Below, piece after piece: positions 52,351 to 60,822 of a stretch of DNA of 64,000 nt; position 1 is the stretch's first letter, and each line of letters opens with the position of its first letter. Made by a program: the position numbers and the translations under genes. Under the pieces are notes generated by a model. That model worked only from the letters and a program-made list of their open reading frames with translations, was not told where the DNA came from and searched no databases. The stretch lies in assembly GCA_021299715.1 (NCBI GenBank), contig JAJTEL010000001.1, positions 127,397 through 191,396 of the forward strand. Direction: 5' to 3'. The stretch comes from Ilumatobacteraceae bacterium. Its GTDB lineage: Bacteria; Actinomycetota; Acidimicrobiia; Acidimicrobiales; Ilumatobacteraceae.

Positions 52351-53208
52351 ATGGCATTAAATCCAGCAGCAGTCGGTTCCGTTGGTGAGCCGTACCAAAT
52401 TTCATGGACTTCTACAGACTCGTTGCTCTATGCAGTGAGTTTGAATGTGAGTTCCGATCAATTGCAGTACGTCACGGAAAACTCAACTGGCGTCACACAA
52501 AAGGCATTGCCAACAATGCCGGTCGTACTTGGCTATGGCCAAGGTGGTGCAAACTCAAACCCAATGCGCAACGTTGGCGAGTTCAACTTTGCAAACTTGG
52601 TACACGCATCTCAAGCCATCACATTGCATCAGCCACTTCCTGTTGAGGGAACTGCAACAGTGCAGAGCAAACTCGTCGCAATGTACGACAAGGTGAAAGC
52701 TGCAGTCATTGTGACGGAAGCAGAAGCCACCGATGCTGCTGGCAAGCCGTTGTACTCCACGCGTTCGTCAGTGTTCATTCGCGATGCAGGCGGATTCGGG
52801 GGAGAGCGTGGGCCAAGTGGTGCAGTAAACGAACCACCAGCAAGTGCTCCCGATCATGAAGTCACATTCCAAACAACAGCCGACCAGGCGTTGTTGTATC
52901 GCTTGAACGGTGACCGCAACCCATTGCACTCTGACCCCAATCACCCTGCGGTTGCAGCAGGAGTTTTCCCGCGACCCATCTTGCATGGTCTGTGCACCTA
53001 CGGGTTCACAGGTCGCGGACTACTCAATGCACTCTGTGGTGGCGACGCCGATCGCTTCAAGCACATTGAAGGACGATTCGCATCTCCAGTTTTCCCTGGT
53101 GATGCACTCACCGTGAAGATCTGGAACAGCGGTGCTGGCGAAGCATTGTTCGAGACATTCGTTGGTGATCGCAAAGTCATCGACCAAGGACTCGTCCGCT
53201 TTAGCTGA
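52351..53208 (+). CDS. MaoC-family dehydratase (enoyl-CoA hydratase 2-like)
   Basis: A 285-residue double-hotdog protein. The N-terminal half is FAS1-type (PTMPVVLGYGQGG, LVHASQAITLHQPLP). The C-terminal half carries the hydratase-2 motif (YRLNGDRNPLHSDPNHPAVAAGVFPRPILHG) with the catalytic Asp and His. It would hydrate trans-2-enoyl-CoA to (3R)-hydroxyacyl-CoA, the substrate of the SDR encoded 27 bases upstream. The 3' end overlaps nucS by eight bases. Confidence 0.9.
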   Translation: MALNPAAVGSVGEPYQISWTSTDSLLYAVSLNVSSDQLQYVTENSTGVTQKALPTMPVVLGYGQGGANSNPMRNVGEFNFANLVHASQAITLHQPLPVEGTATVQSKLVAMYDKVKAAVIVTEAEATDAAGKPLYSTRSSVFIRDAGGFGGERGPSGAVNEPPASAPDHEVTFQTTADQALLYRLNGDRNPLHSDPNHPAVAAGVFPRPILHGLCTYGFTGRGLLNALCGGDADRFKHIEGRFASPVFPGDALTVKIWNSGAGEALFETFVGDRKVIDQGLVRFS

Positions 53209-53863
53209 ACAACGTCCAGTCATCATTTTTCTTGCCGCGTAGTTCGTCATAGTCCACTTCCACGCACACAATGCCGCGCGATTCGGCAAGTGTGCGTGCC
53301 TGGGGTTTGATGCTTTGTGCAACAAACATTCCGCGCAGGGGGATCAATGTTGGGTCGTTTTCAAGGTCTGCCAAGTAGCGGGTGAGTTGTTCCACGCCGT
53401 CAATTTCTCCGCGGCGTTTTACTTCAATCACTACGGTGTTGCCGGCGGGGTCTTTACACAAAATGTCTACGGGTCCCAGTGCGGTGTAATGCTCGCGGCG
53501 AAGAAGAACAAGCCCTGGTTCCATTACCTCAGGTGATGCTGCAAGAAGCTCTTGCAACTGTTTTTCCACTCCATCTTTTTCGAGGCCTGGGTCAACACCA
53601 AGTTCGTGCGCAGTGTCGTGGAAGATCTCGTGGAATGTGATGGTCATGGCTTCGCCCTTTGGATTACGAACAATCCAATGGTCTGTGTTGTCTTCAATTG
53701 TGTTTGGAGAATTCATCCAGTTGAGAGGCTTATACGCGCCGCCGTCAGAGTGAATGGCTACACAACCGTCGGCCTTCACCATGACCAGTCGAAGTGCTTC
53801 AGGAAGACGGGTCTCTAAGCGACCTGCGTATTCCACTGTGCACCGAGCAACAATCAACCTCAC
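53201..53863 (-). CDS. nucS: Mismatch-specific endonuclease NucS
   Basis: A 220-residue protein of the NucS/EndoMS family, which replaces MutS-MutL mismatch repair in many actinobacteria and archaea. The N-terminal RLIVARCTVEYAGRLETRLPEA domain and the C-terminal RecB-like nuclease motifs (GPVDILCKD, VVIEVKRRGEIDGVEQLTRYLADL) are clear. The catalytic Asp, Glu and Lys are present. The extreme C-terminus (DELRGKKNDDWTLFS) resembles the beta-clamp-binding tail region of the family. The start is GTG at 53863. Confidence 0.93.
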   Translation of the reverse strand: MRLIVARCTVEYAGRLETRLPEALRLVMVKADGCVAIHSDGGAYKPLNWMNSPNTIEDNTDHWIVRNPKGEAMTITFHEIFHDTAHELGVDPGLEKDGVEKQLQELLAASPEVMEPGLVLLRREHYTALGPVDILCKDPAGNTVVIEVKRRGEIDGVEQLTRYLADLENDPTLIPLRGMFVAQSIKPQARTLAESRGIVCVEVDYDELRGKKNDDWTLFS

Positions 53864-53902
53864 CCCGACATTCTTTCCTATGGCGGGGGAGCAACAAAAA
53901 TG

Positions 53903-55537
53903 TCAGCCGACCAAGTGGTCTTTCATGCGCTTTTGAATCAGTTCACGGCGACGTTGCAGTTCGCGATACGTGAGCGAGTCAGTGGACTCATCGACGCCGA
54001 GGCTGTTCTTGACACTGGTGAGGTCAATTTGGAAAGAGCTTTGGTCCATACCCAATTCCCGGAACAGGCGCTCGCCGTGGCGTTGGGTGAAGATCATTGT
54101 GATGTTGGTGAGTTCGGCAATGATGTCTAAGTCGGGAGCCAAACGTGCGATTGCACCATCTAAAAACACCATGTTCTTCACATACAGCATGAGCTCTTTC
54201 GGCAATTTTGCACCGTAGGCAAGAAGCGACTTCACAATGCGTTGTACTTCCTGAACAAGTTCTTCGCCGTTCAACGTGGTGGGGTCAACGGGCTGGTCCA
54301 ATTTGAGGTCAACAATCACCGCATCAATGTCGGTGTCCATGGGCAAGGCGCCAAGGTCACGTAATGCCGCAACTTGGCCGCGTAGGTCGTTGGTGGTGGC
54401 GCCCAACATGAGGCGCATAAACGCCATGCGACGTGCTTGTGAGAGTCGACCCACAATGCCAAAGTCAAGAAGAGCAGTGCGTCCGTCGGACAACACAAAC
54501 AAGTTGCCGCCGTGTAGGTCTCCGTGGAAGACGCCGTGAATGAGAGCGCCCTCCATGAACGAGATCATTCCGGCACGAATCACGCTCTCGGTATCAATGC
54601 CGGCTGCCTGCATTCCCTCAACGTCATCGAAGTTGAAGCCCTGAAGTTTTTCCATCACGAGTACACGCCGCGTCACAAGCGATGAGTGCGGGCGAGGAAC
54701 GATGTACGCCTCTTGATTGAGGTCGTGCAACATTGATGCGACATCCACCATGTTGCTGGCTTCCATACGGAAATCGAGTTCTTCAACAATGGTCTCTGCG
54801 AACAATTCAACGAGTGCCGGTGGATTAGCCAAAGCCGCCACCTTGATGCGACCAATCATGAACGGCGCAAGCCAGGCCATTACCTGAAGGTCTTGTCGGA
54901 CAAGTACCGAGACTGAAGGCCGTTGTACTTTCACGACTACGTCTTCGCCAGTGTGCAGTGTTGCCCGGTGTACTTGCGCGATAGATGCTGCTGCTAACGC
55001 AGTCTTTTCAAAAGAAGAGAACACATCTTCAATTCGTGCTCCGAGATCTTGTTCAACGGTGGTGCGCACACTGTCCCATGGTTCTGGTGGAACCTGGTCG
55101 CGACAACGCTTGAACTCGTCGACTAGTTCAGAAGGGAAAAGACCTTCACCGCTAGAGATAATTTGGGCCAACTTGATGTACGTAGCGCCAAGTTTTTCAA
55201 TGGCGTGTCGAAGACGAAGTGATAGAAACGCGCGCGATTCTTCGGGTGTTGCAAATCGATTTCGCTTCTTTCGCCAGAACCAAGGCAGTAGCGCCCAACC
55301 AAGGCGCACGGTAACCACCACAAGTCGCTTCAGAGGTGGAAGTTTGCGAGCACGAATAAGTCGCGGCACTTCAGCCTGCGCTTGGTCGCGCAAAACAATG
55401 GCAACGCGTGACCACGAAATGGAGTCTCTGTCTAGGTTCCAGGGACCAGACTCTGAAAAGTTGCCCCATTCAAGGTCAGTAGCCGTATTCGTCACTTCGT
55501 CAGTCTGCCGTTCGCATTCGGGAACGATGGGCGACAT
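53903..55537 (-). CDS. ABC1/UbiB-family atypical kinase
   Basis: A protein of about 544 residues of the AarF/ABC1/UbiB family. It contains the family-specific KxGQ-like motif (YIKLAQIISSGEGLFPSELVDEF), the ATP-binding Lys in DVVVKVQRP, ExD-like FHGDLHGGNLFV and DFG (LLDFGIVG). The C-terminus is amphipathic with LPKELMLYVKN. UbiB-type ATPases support quinone or lipid biosynthesis and transport at membranes. The start is uncertain: ATG 55537, GTG 55579 and GTG 55495 are possible. It is divergent from the CoA-transferase gene. Confidence 0.87.
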   Translation of the reverse strand: MSPIVPECERQTDEVTNTATDLEWGNFSESGPWNLDRDSISWSRVAIVLRDQAQAEVPRLIRARKLPPLKRLVVVTVRLGWALLPWFWRKKRNRFATPEESRAFLSLRLRHAIEKLGATYIKLAQIISSGEGLFPSELVDEFKRCRDQVPPEPWDSVRTTVEQDLGARIEDVFSSFEKTALAAASIAQVHRATLHTGEDVVVKVQRPSVSVLVRQDLQVMAWLAPFMIGRIKVAALANPPALVELFAETIVEELDFRMEASNMVDVASMLHDLNQEAYIVPRPHSSLVTRRVLVMEKLQGFNFDDVEGMQAAGIDTESVIRAGMISFMEGALIHGVFHGDLHGGNLFVLSDGRTALLDFGIVGRLSQARRMAFMRLMLGATTNDLRGQVAALRDLGALPMDTDIDAVIVDLKLDQPVDPTTLNGEELVQEVQRIVKSLLAYGAKLPKELMLYVKNMVFLDGAIARLAPDLDIIAELTNITMIFTQRHGERLFRELGMDQSSFQIDLTSVKNSLGVDESTDSLTYRELQRRRELIQKRMKDHLVG

Positions 55538-55570
55538 AGGACACAATGAAGGTGGGAATAAGGAGGGGCA

Positions 55571-56716
55571 ATGACTCACGGACCATTACACGGAGTGAAG
55601 GTTGTTGAAATGGGCGTGTGGGTTGCAGGTCCCGCAGTCACCGGTGTCATGGCCGACTGGGGTGCTGATGTCATCAAGGTAGAGCCACCAACTGGTGACC
55701 CGCAGCGCGCAGTTTTTGGCGCGCTTGGAGTTGCCGATCAACAAGGCGTCCCACCATTTGAAATCGATAATCGCGGCAAGCGGTCCGTTGTGCTGGACCT
55801 TCGTCAGCCAAAAGACATGGAATCCATGATGTCGTTACTTGCAGACGCCGATGTCTTCGTCACCAATGTTCGCCCCGCCGGACTTGCACGATTGGGTTTG
55901 GATGCAGATGCGCTCACGCAGAAGTTTCCGCGCCTCATTTACGGAATCATTACCGGATACGGACTGTCGGGGCCAGACGTAGACAGAGCTGGCTATGACA
56001 TTGGTGCGTTCTGGTCTCGTTCGGGAATTGCTCACACCACCGTTGCGCCTAATGAATTACCTCCTGCTCTGCGCAGTGGTCAAGGTGATCACACCACAGG
56101 TCTTGCACTTGCGTCAGGAATTATGGCGGCACTGTTTGATCGTGAACGCACGGGTAAGGGTCGATTTGTTTCTACAAGTTTGTTGCGTACGGGTATGTAC
56201 ACGTTGGGGTGGGACATTGGTGTGTATCTCCGGTACGGAAAGCGTCAGAGTACGAAAACAAATCGTGCCAATCCCGCTCCACAAATGAATTGTTATCGCT
56301 GTTCTGATGGGCGCGCGTTCTGGCTTCTTGGTCTTGAAGCAGACAGGCATTTTCCAGGACTACTGAAAGCAATTGGTCGTGAAGACTTGGCAAGTGTTGA
56401 GAACTTCAAGAATGCAAGGGCCCGCTCAATTAATGCTGCTGAATTCACAGCAGTTCTCGACGACCACTTCTCAACCAACACCTACGACTATTGGACGTCA
56501 CAATTTGATGCACACGATGTGTGGTGGGCGCCATTGAATTCCATTGCCGATGTTGTACAAGATTCGCAAGCAATTGCGGCTGGTGCGTTTGTTGACATGA
56601 CACCACAGCCAGGCGAAGCGCCGTACAGGGCGGTGAATTCACCTGTGGACTTCAGCGACTATTCGCCAACGTATGGTCCTGTTCCAAAACTGGGCCAACA
56701 CGAACCAAAGTGGTGA
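55571..56716 (+). CDS. CaiB/BaiF family III CoA-transferase
   Basis: A 381-residue class III CoA-transferase: VKVVEMGVWVAGPAVTGVMADWGADVIKVEPPTGDPQR, LDLRQPKDMESMMSLLADADVFVTNVRPAGLARLG and the catalytic Asp in RAGYDIGAFWSRSG. It moves CoA between carboxylic acids through an aspartyl-CoA thioester. The acid substrate is unknown. The ATG at 55571 has an AAGGAGGGG Shine-Dalgarno. It ends one base before the stop of the convergent small lipoprotein-like gene. Confidence 0.9.
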   Translation: MTHGPLHGVKVVEMGVWVAGPAVTGVMADWGADVIKVEPPTGDPQRAVFGALGVADQQGVPPFEIDNRGKRSVVLDLRQPKDMESMMSLLADADVFVTNVRPAGLARLGLDADALTQKFPRLIYGIITGYGLSGPDVDRAGYDIGAFWSRSGIAHTTVAPNELPPALRSGQGDHTTGLALASGIMAALFDRERTGKGRFVSTSLLRTGMYTLGWDIGVYLRYGKRQSTKTNRANPAPQMNCYRCSDGRAFWLLGLEADRHFPGLLKAIGREDLASVENFKNARARSINAAEFTAVLDDHFSTNTYDYWTSQFDAHDVWWAPLNSIADVVQDSQAIAAGAFVDMTPQPGEAPYRAVNSPVDFSDYSPTYGPVPKLGQHEPKW

Positions 56717-56717
56717 C

Positions 56718-57062
56718 TTACTCTTCCCAACTGTCGTAATCGTCTTCGGTGTCCCACTCGCCGTCGGGTCCGTAGTCGCAGTAGTCGGCAAGATCGTCGT
56801 TGTTGCCCTCGTCGTACAACTCTTCGGCTTCATCACAATCAATGTCGTCAATTGCGGACGGTGTTGTTGGTGATCTTTTTGGTGTGGCCACACTGGAACT
56901 TGGCAGTGCGATTGACGATGTGGTGGAAGATTCGCTGATGGGGTCGCTAGTGGTGGTTGTTGGTACCGATGAATTGGTGACATCGGTAGGGGTTGAGATG
57001 GCTTCAACACATGCAGCACAAAGAATGATGAAGGTGGACGCGTAGATGATGAGCCGTTTCAT
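56718..57062 (-). CDS. Small exported Ser/Thr-rich, acidic-tailed protein
   Basis: A 114-residue protein of unknown function. The first about 20 residues are hydrophobic and end in LCAAC, a poor lipobox (Cys at -3), so it is either a lipoprotein or a secreted protein. A Ser/Thr/Pro-rich linker follows, and the last 45 residues are strongly acidic with two Cys (DDIDCDEAEELYDEGN... YCDYGPDG). The C-terminal pattern resembles actinobacterial secreted proteins with a CDxAExLYDxG motif. It could bind cations. It lies 25 bases after cysQ on the same strand. Confidence 0.65.
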   Translation of the reverse strand: MKRLIIYASTFIILCAACVEAISTPTDVTNSSVPTTTTSDPISESSTTSSIALPSSSVATPKRSPTTPSAIDDIDCDEAEELYDEGNNDDLADYCDYGPDGEWDTEDDYDSWEE

Positions 57063-57087
57063 TGTCTAATGGTTGCGCATGCCTGTG

Positions 57088-57882
57088 TCAGTCAAGACGT
57101 GGGTCGCGTCCCCAGATGGAATGAAGCACTTCATCTGCATATTCAGGACGACACACAATAAAATCGGGAAGCCATGTGTCAGCGTCGTTGTATTCAAGCG
57201 GCGAGCCATCTATGCGGCTGACATGAAGCCCGGCCGCCTGCGCAACAGCAGCTGGTGCAGCAGTATCCCATTGGTGCATCCCACCGTCGTGAACGTAGAT
57301 GTCTGCCTCTCCCATAATGATGGACATGGCCTTTGCACCTGCACTTCCTAAACGAAACGCATCGCAGTCCATGTTTTCTGCGACCAGAATTGCTGCGTAA
57401 GGAGCACGGTTGCGCGACGTCACTAAACGTGGCTTTAGTCCTTCCTTTGGTGGAAGTTCAGGTGCTGGATCGGTGGAGAAAACAGTGTCGATGCTTGGTA
57501 GCGATACTGCACCTGCAGTGAGTGCAGTCTTTTCCCACAGAGCAATGTGCACTGCCCAGTCGGCGCGACCTTCGCCGTATTCGTTTGTTCCGTCTAGCGG
57601 ATCAACAATCCAAACACGGTCGGCGTGCACACGCTTACGGTCATCGTGACCCTCTTCCGACAACACTGCATCATTGGGGCGAACTGCGCGAAATGCATCC
57701 ATCAGGAAATGATGGGCGAGCATGTCACCAGAATCTTTTAGTTGCCAGACAGAAACATTTCCACGATCGATGAGTTGTTCGCGATGTTGTACCAAGAGCG
57801 TGCCGACATGTTGTGCAAGAACGGTGGCCAAATCAGCGTCGGATAATCCTTTCCAGGATTCAAACAACACATCGTTGGTCAC
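57088..57882 (-). CDS. cysQ: 3'(2'),5'-bisphosphate nucleotidase / inositol monophosphatase-family (CysQ-like)
   Basis: A 264-residue Mg2+-dependent phosphatase of the IMPase superfamily: VLSEEG, WIVDPLDGTNEYGEGRADWAVHIAL and MHQWDTAAPAAVAQAAGLHVS. These match actinobacterial CysQ, which removes the 3' phosphate from PAP(S) and also acts on inositol phosphates. Its GTG start overlaps the stop of the small membrane-protein gene by four bases, so it belongs to an ettA-membrane protein-cysQ run. Confidence 0.88.
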   Translation of the reverse strand: MTNDVLFESWKGLSDADLATVLAQHVGTLLVQHREQLIDRGNVSVWQLKDSGDMLAHHFLMDAFRAVRPNDAVLSEEGHDDRKRVHADRVWIVDPLDGTNEYGEGRADWAVHIALWEKTALTAGAVSLPSIDTVFSTDPAPELPPKEGLKPRLVTSRNRAPYAAILVAENMDCDAFRLGSAGAKAMSIIMGEADIYVHDGGMHQWDTAAPAAVAQAAGLHVSRIDGSPLEYNDADTWLPDFIVCRPEYADEVLHSIWGRDPRLD

Positions 57883-58190
57883 TGTTGACCGCGAGTTAAT
57901 TCAATGGTGTCGCGCAATAGTGCTCGTACTTCATTTTCGTCAGCTCCGGCACTTACAAGTTGTTGAACTCGTTGTTCTACCTGTTCAGCAAGAACATCGT
58001 TGAACGCATCAATTCGACGAGTTGATGTCACTGCAGACACTGCAATTAACACAAGCGCTGCTACCGCAGTAATCATTCCGAAGGTGACTACCCAGCCCTC
58101 GTTGTTGCCACGAATGGAAGACACGATGATGGATGGCAGACCAGCAAGGAAAAGACCAAAACAGGTGAGCTTGATGAGTTTCAACGACAT
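57879..58190 (-). CDS. Small two-helix membrane protein
   Basis: A 103-residue protein with two N-terminal hydrophobic segments (about 5-22 and 32-55) and a soluble C-terminal helix rich in Glu and Gln (DVLAEQVEQRVQQLVSAGADENEVRALLRDT), probably a coiled coil. I do not recognise a family. The ATG at 58190 follows the ettA stop by five bases; the frame upstream overlaps ettA and is rejected. It is coupled to cysQ. Confidence 0.7.
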   Translation of the reverse strand: MSLKLIKLTCFGLFLAGLPSIIVSSIRGNNEGWVVTFGMITAVAALVLIAVSAVTSTRRIDAFNDVLAEQVEQRVQQLVSAGADENEVRALLRDTIELTRGQQ

Positions 58191-58195
58191 GGCTA

Positions 58196-59872
58196 TTACC
58201 GAGAGAGTGGCTTGTACTTGATGCGGTGTGGCTGTTCGGCAGCAGAACCAAGTTCTTTGCGGCGCCATGATTCGTACTCGCTGAAGTTGCCTTCAAACCA
58301 GCGCACTTGGCTATCGCCTTCGAATGCAAGTACATGCGTGGCAATTCTGTCTAAGAACCACCGGTCGTGGCTGATGACCACTGCACAACCGGGGAACTGT
58401 TCGAGAGCATCTTCCAAAGCACGCAATGTGTCTACGTCCAAGTCGTTGGTGGGTTCGTCCAGTAGCAAGACGTTTCCGCCGCGCTTCAGCACTTTGGCCA
58501 AATGCACTCGGTTGCGCTCGCCACCAGAGAGATCGCCAACAAGTTTTTGTTGGTCGGCACCTTTGAAGTTAAAACTTGCAACATACGCACGGCCGTGAAT
58601 TTCGCGGCCACCAACTTTCATGTGTTCAACACCTTCGGTGATTTCTTCGTACACGCTCTTTGCTGGGTCGAGTGAGTCGCGGTTCTGGTCGACGTAGCTC
58701 AATTGAACGGTGTCTCCAACGGTGATGGTGCCAGAGTCCGGTGCCTGTTGACCCGTGAGCATTGCAAACAACGTGGACTTACCCGCACCGTTTGGTCCGA
58801 TGATTCCGACGATTCCGGCAGGCGGCAGAGAGAATGACAGATCTTCAATGAGAAGTCGATCGCCGAAACCTTTCGACAAGTTCTCCACCTTGATGACGTT
58901 GTCGCCAAGGCGTGGGCCAGCAGGAATATTAATTTCCAATTTGTCCGGTCCACGTTCGGCAGCCATTGCTTCGGCGTGCAACTTGTCGTACGCAGCCAGT
59001 CGCGCTTTGCCTTTTGCTTGGCGTGCCTTCGGCGACATCTTCACCCATTCCAATTCGCGTTGCAATGTGCGCTGACGGTTGTCGCTCTGCTTGTCTTCGG
59101 CCTCTAGTCGTGCTTGCTTTTGTTCAAGCCACGATGAGTAGTTGCCTTCAAATGGGAAGCCGCGACCGCGATCGAGTTCAAGAATCCACTTTGCAACATT
59201 GTCCAAGAAATAACGGTCGTGGGTAATGGCCACAACTGTTCCGGGGTATTCCTTCAAGAATCGTTCCAGCCAGTCCACGCTTTCTGCGTCCAAGTGGTTG
59301 GTTGGTTCGTCTAACAGCAACAAGTCGGGACGAGACAACAAAAGACGACACAACGCAACACGGCGTCGCTCACCACCAGACAACGTGGTGACGTCGGCAT
59401 CGTTTGGTGGGCACCGCAATGCGTCCATGGCAATTTCAACATTGCGGTCAAGGCTCCATGCGTCGGCGGCGGCAATTTTGTCTTCAAGTTCTGCTTGGAG
59501 TGCGCCCACCTTCTCGTAGTCGGCATCGGGGTCGCCCCACATGGCCATCACTTCTTCGTAGCGGGCCAACATGTCGCGAATGGGGGCCACGCCGTCCATG
59601 ACGTTTTCTAAGACATTCTTTGTGGAGTCGAGTTGGGGCTCTTGGTCAAGGAGGCCCACCGTGAAACCTGGGGTGAGGCGGGCTTCGCCCGAGTAACCGT
59701 CGTCGAGGCCAGCCATGATGCGCAACAGGCTGGACTTACCGCTGCCATTCGAGCCAATGACGCCGATTTTGGCGCCTGGATAGAAGGAGAGCGAGATGTT
59801 CTCAAGGATGGTGCGGTCGGGAGGGTAAAACCTCGCCAGTTTGTAACAGGTATAGATGAACTCGTGGGCCAT
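58196..59872 (-). CDS. ettA: Energy-dependent translational throttle protein EttA (ABC-F)
   Basis: A 558-residue ABC-F protein with two nucleotide-binding domains: Walker A GSNGSGKSS and GPNGAGKST, signatures LSGGERRRVALCRLLLSRPDLLLLDEPTNHLD and LSGGERNRVHLAKVLKRGGNVLLLDEPTNDLD. The linker and the arm region with GRGFPFEGNYSSWLEQKQ match EttA, which binds the ribosomal E site and gates entry into elongation according to energy state. The length agrees with the family. TAACCT lies 10 bases before the ATG. Confidence 0.93.
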   Translation of the reverse strand: MAHEFIYTCYKLARFYPPDRTILENISLSFYPGAKIGVIGSNGSGKSSLLRIMAGLDDGYSGEARLTPGFTVGLLDQEPQLDSTKNVLENVMDGVAPIRDMLARYEEVMAMWGDPDADYEKVGALQAELEDKIAAADAWSLDRNVEIAMDALRCPPNDADVTTLSGGERRRVALCRLLLSRPDLLLLDEPTNHLDAESVDWLERFLKEYPGTVVAITHDRYFLDNVAKWILELDRGRGFPFEGNYSSWLEQKQARLEAEDKQSDNRQRTLQRELEWVKMSPKARQAKGKARLAAYDKLHAEAMAAERGPDKLEINIPAGPRLGDNVIKVENLSKGFGDRLLIEDLSFSLPPAGIVGIIGPNGAGKSTLFAMLTGQQAPDSGTITVGDTVQLSYVDQNRDSLDPAKSVYEEITEGVEHMKVGGREIHGRAYVASFNFKGADQQKLVGDLSGGERNRVHLAKVLKRGGNVLLLDEPTNDLDVDTLRALEDALEQFPGCAVVISHDRWFLDRIATHVLAFEGDSQVRWFEGNFSEYESWRRKELGSAAEQPHRIKYKPLSR

Positions 59873-59882
59873 GGTGTCTCTG

Positions 59883-59888
59883 AGGTTA
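59883..59888 (-). promoter_or_regulatory. Candidate -10 box (ettA)
   Basis: TAACCT on the minus strand, 10 bases before the ATG at 59872. A leader of about three bases is implied. Confidence 0.35.
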
Positions 59889-59930
59889 GTTGGGGACAGT
59901 TGGTTCCACCCTTCCCGTGCGCTGTCGGGG

Positions 59931-59936
59931 TAACTT
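59931..59936 (+). promoter_or_regulatory. Candidate -10 box (PuuD-like gene)
   Basis: TAACTT, about 40 bases before the ATG at 59978, which has its own AAGGGG Shine-Dalgarno. Confidence 0.3.
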
Positions 59937-59977
59937 GACCACTGCGCCCATACGGGCCCTCACCTAAGGGGTAAAAC

Positions 59978-60742
59978 ATGATTGCAGCGGAATGGTTCAC
60001 GCAAGAACTCATCGGCAATTTCTTTTTCAGGTACCTGCACATCTTGGCGGGTATTGCATGGATTGGCTTGCTGTACTACTTCAACTTCGTCCAGGTTCCT
60101 GGCTTGGCCGCCTATGGCGATGAAGGCAAAGCACGCAACATCACCATCACACAGATCGCAACTCGCGCGTTGTGGTGGTTCCGTTGGGCAGCCATTGCCA
60201 CCTTGGCAACTGGCCTTCTCATCACCATTGTTGTGCCCGACTACATGAACAATTTCATGAACCACGAAGGATCATCACCTGCAAACGCAACGAACGCAGC
60301 CATCACTGTGGGTATGACCCTCGGAATTCTCATGGCCGCAAACGTGTGGATGATCATCTGGAAGAACCAGAAGGTTGTCATTGCCAATGCCACCAATGTT
60401 CTTAACGGCGGAGAGGCAAATCCCGACGCAGCAACCGCTGGCCGTCGCGCAATGCTTGCTTCACGTCAGAACATGATCTTCTCGGTCTCCATGTTGTTCT
60501 ACATGGTTGGTACGTCGCACTTCTACACCGTGTTCAAAGCAACTCCAGGGAACGCCAACACATTCGTGCTCATTTCCTGCGTCATCATTGCGTTGTTGCA
60601 ATTGAACGCGTTGGGCAAGTTTGGTGGAATCAAGGCCGGCAACAAGATGTTGTGGCCATACGAAAGCCATAAGAACGCCATCATCAGCTCTGTCGTTCTG
60701 TGGGCTGTGTTGTTCCTGGTTTCCATCTCGGTGTTCAGCTAA
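59978..60742 (+). CDS. PuuD-like (urate hydroxylase N-terminal domain) membrane protein
   Basis: A 254-residue protein with about six to seven transmembrane helices. The N-terminal RYLHILAGIAWIGLLYYFNFVQVPG and the RQNMIFSVSMLFYMVGTSHF segments resemble the membrane domain of PuuD urate oxidases. The C-terminal cytochrome c domain of typical PuuD is missing. A separate cytochrome c lipoprotein is encoded convergently just downstream, so the two may act together. Urate as substrate is not supported by any neighbouring purine gene; another redox or heme-linked role is possible. A strong Shine-Dalgarno precedes the ATG. Confidence 0.75.
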   Translation: MIAAEWFTQELIGNFFFRYLHILAGIAWIGLLYYFNFVQVPGLAAYGDEGKARNITITQIATRALWWFRWAAIATLATGLLITIVVPDYMNNFMNHEGSSPANATNAAITVGMTLGILMAANVWMIIWKNQKVVIANATNVLNGGEANPDAATAGRRAMLASRQNMIFSVSMLFYMVGTSHFYTVFKATPGNANTFVLISCVIIALLQLNALGKFGGIKAGNKMLWPYESHKNAIISSVVLWAVLFLVSISVFS

Positions 60743-60767
60743 CACAACTGAATTCAGTACTTAACGG

Positions 60768-60795
60768 AAAGAGCCACCCGAAAGGGTGGCTCTTT
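60768..60795. terminator. Bidirectional intrinsic terminator
   Basis: A perfect 12-bp stem (AAAGAGCCACCC / GGGTGGCTCTTT) closed by a GAAA tetraloop. The A- and T-rich stem ends give a U-rich stretch on both strands. It lies between the convergent PuuD-like and cytochrome c genes and can stop both transcripts. Confidence 0.85.
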
Positions 60796-60822
60796 CTTAT
60801 TGTGCGATGAGGTGTGAAGTGG

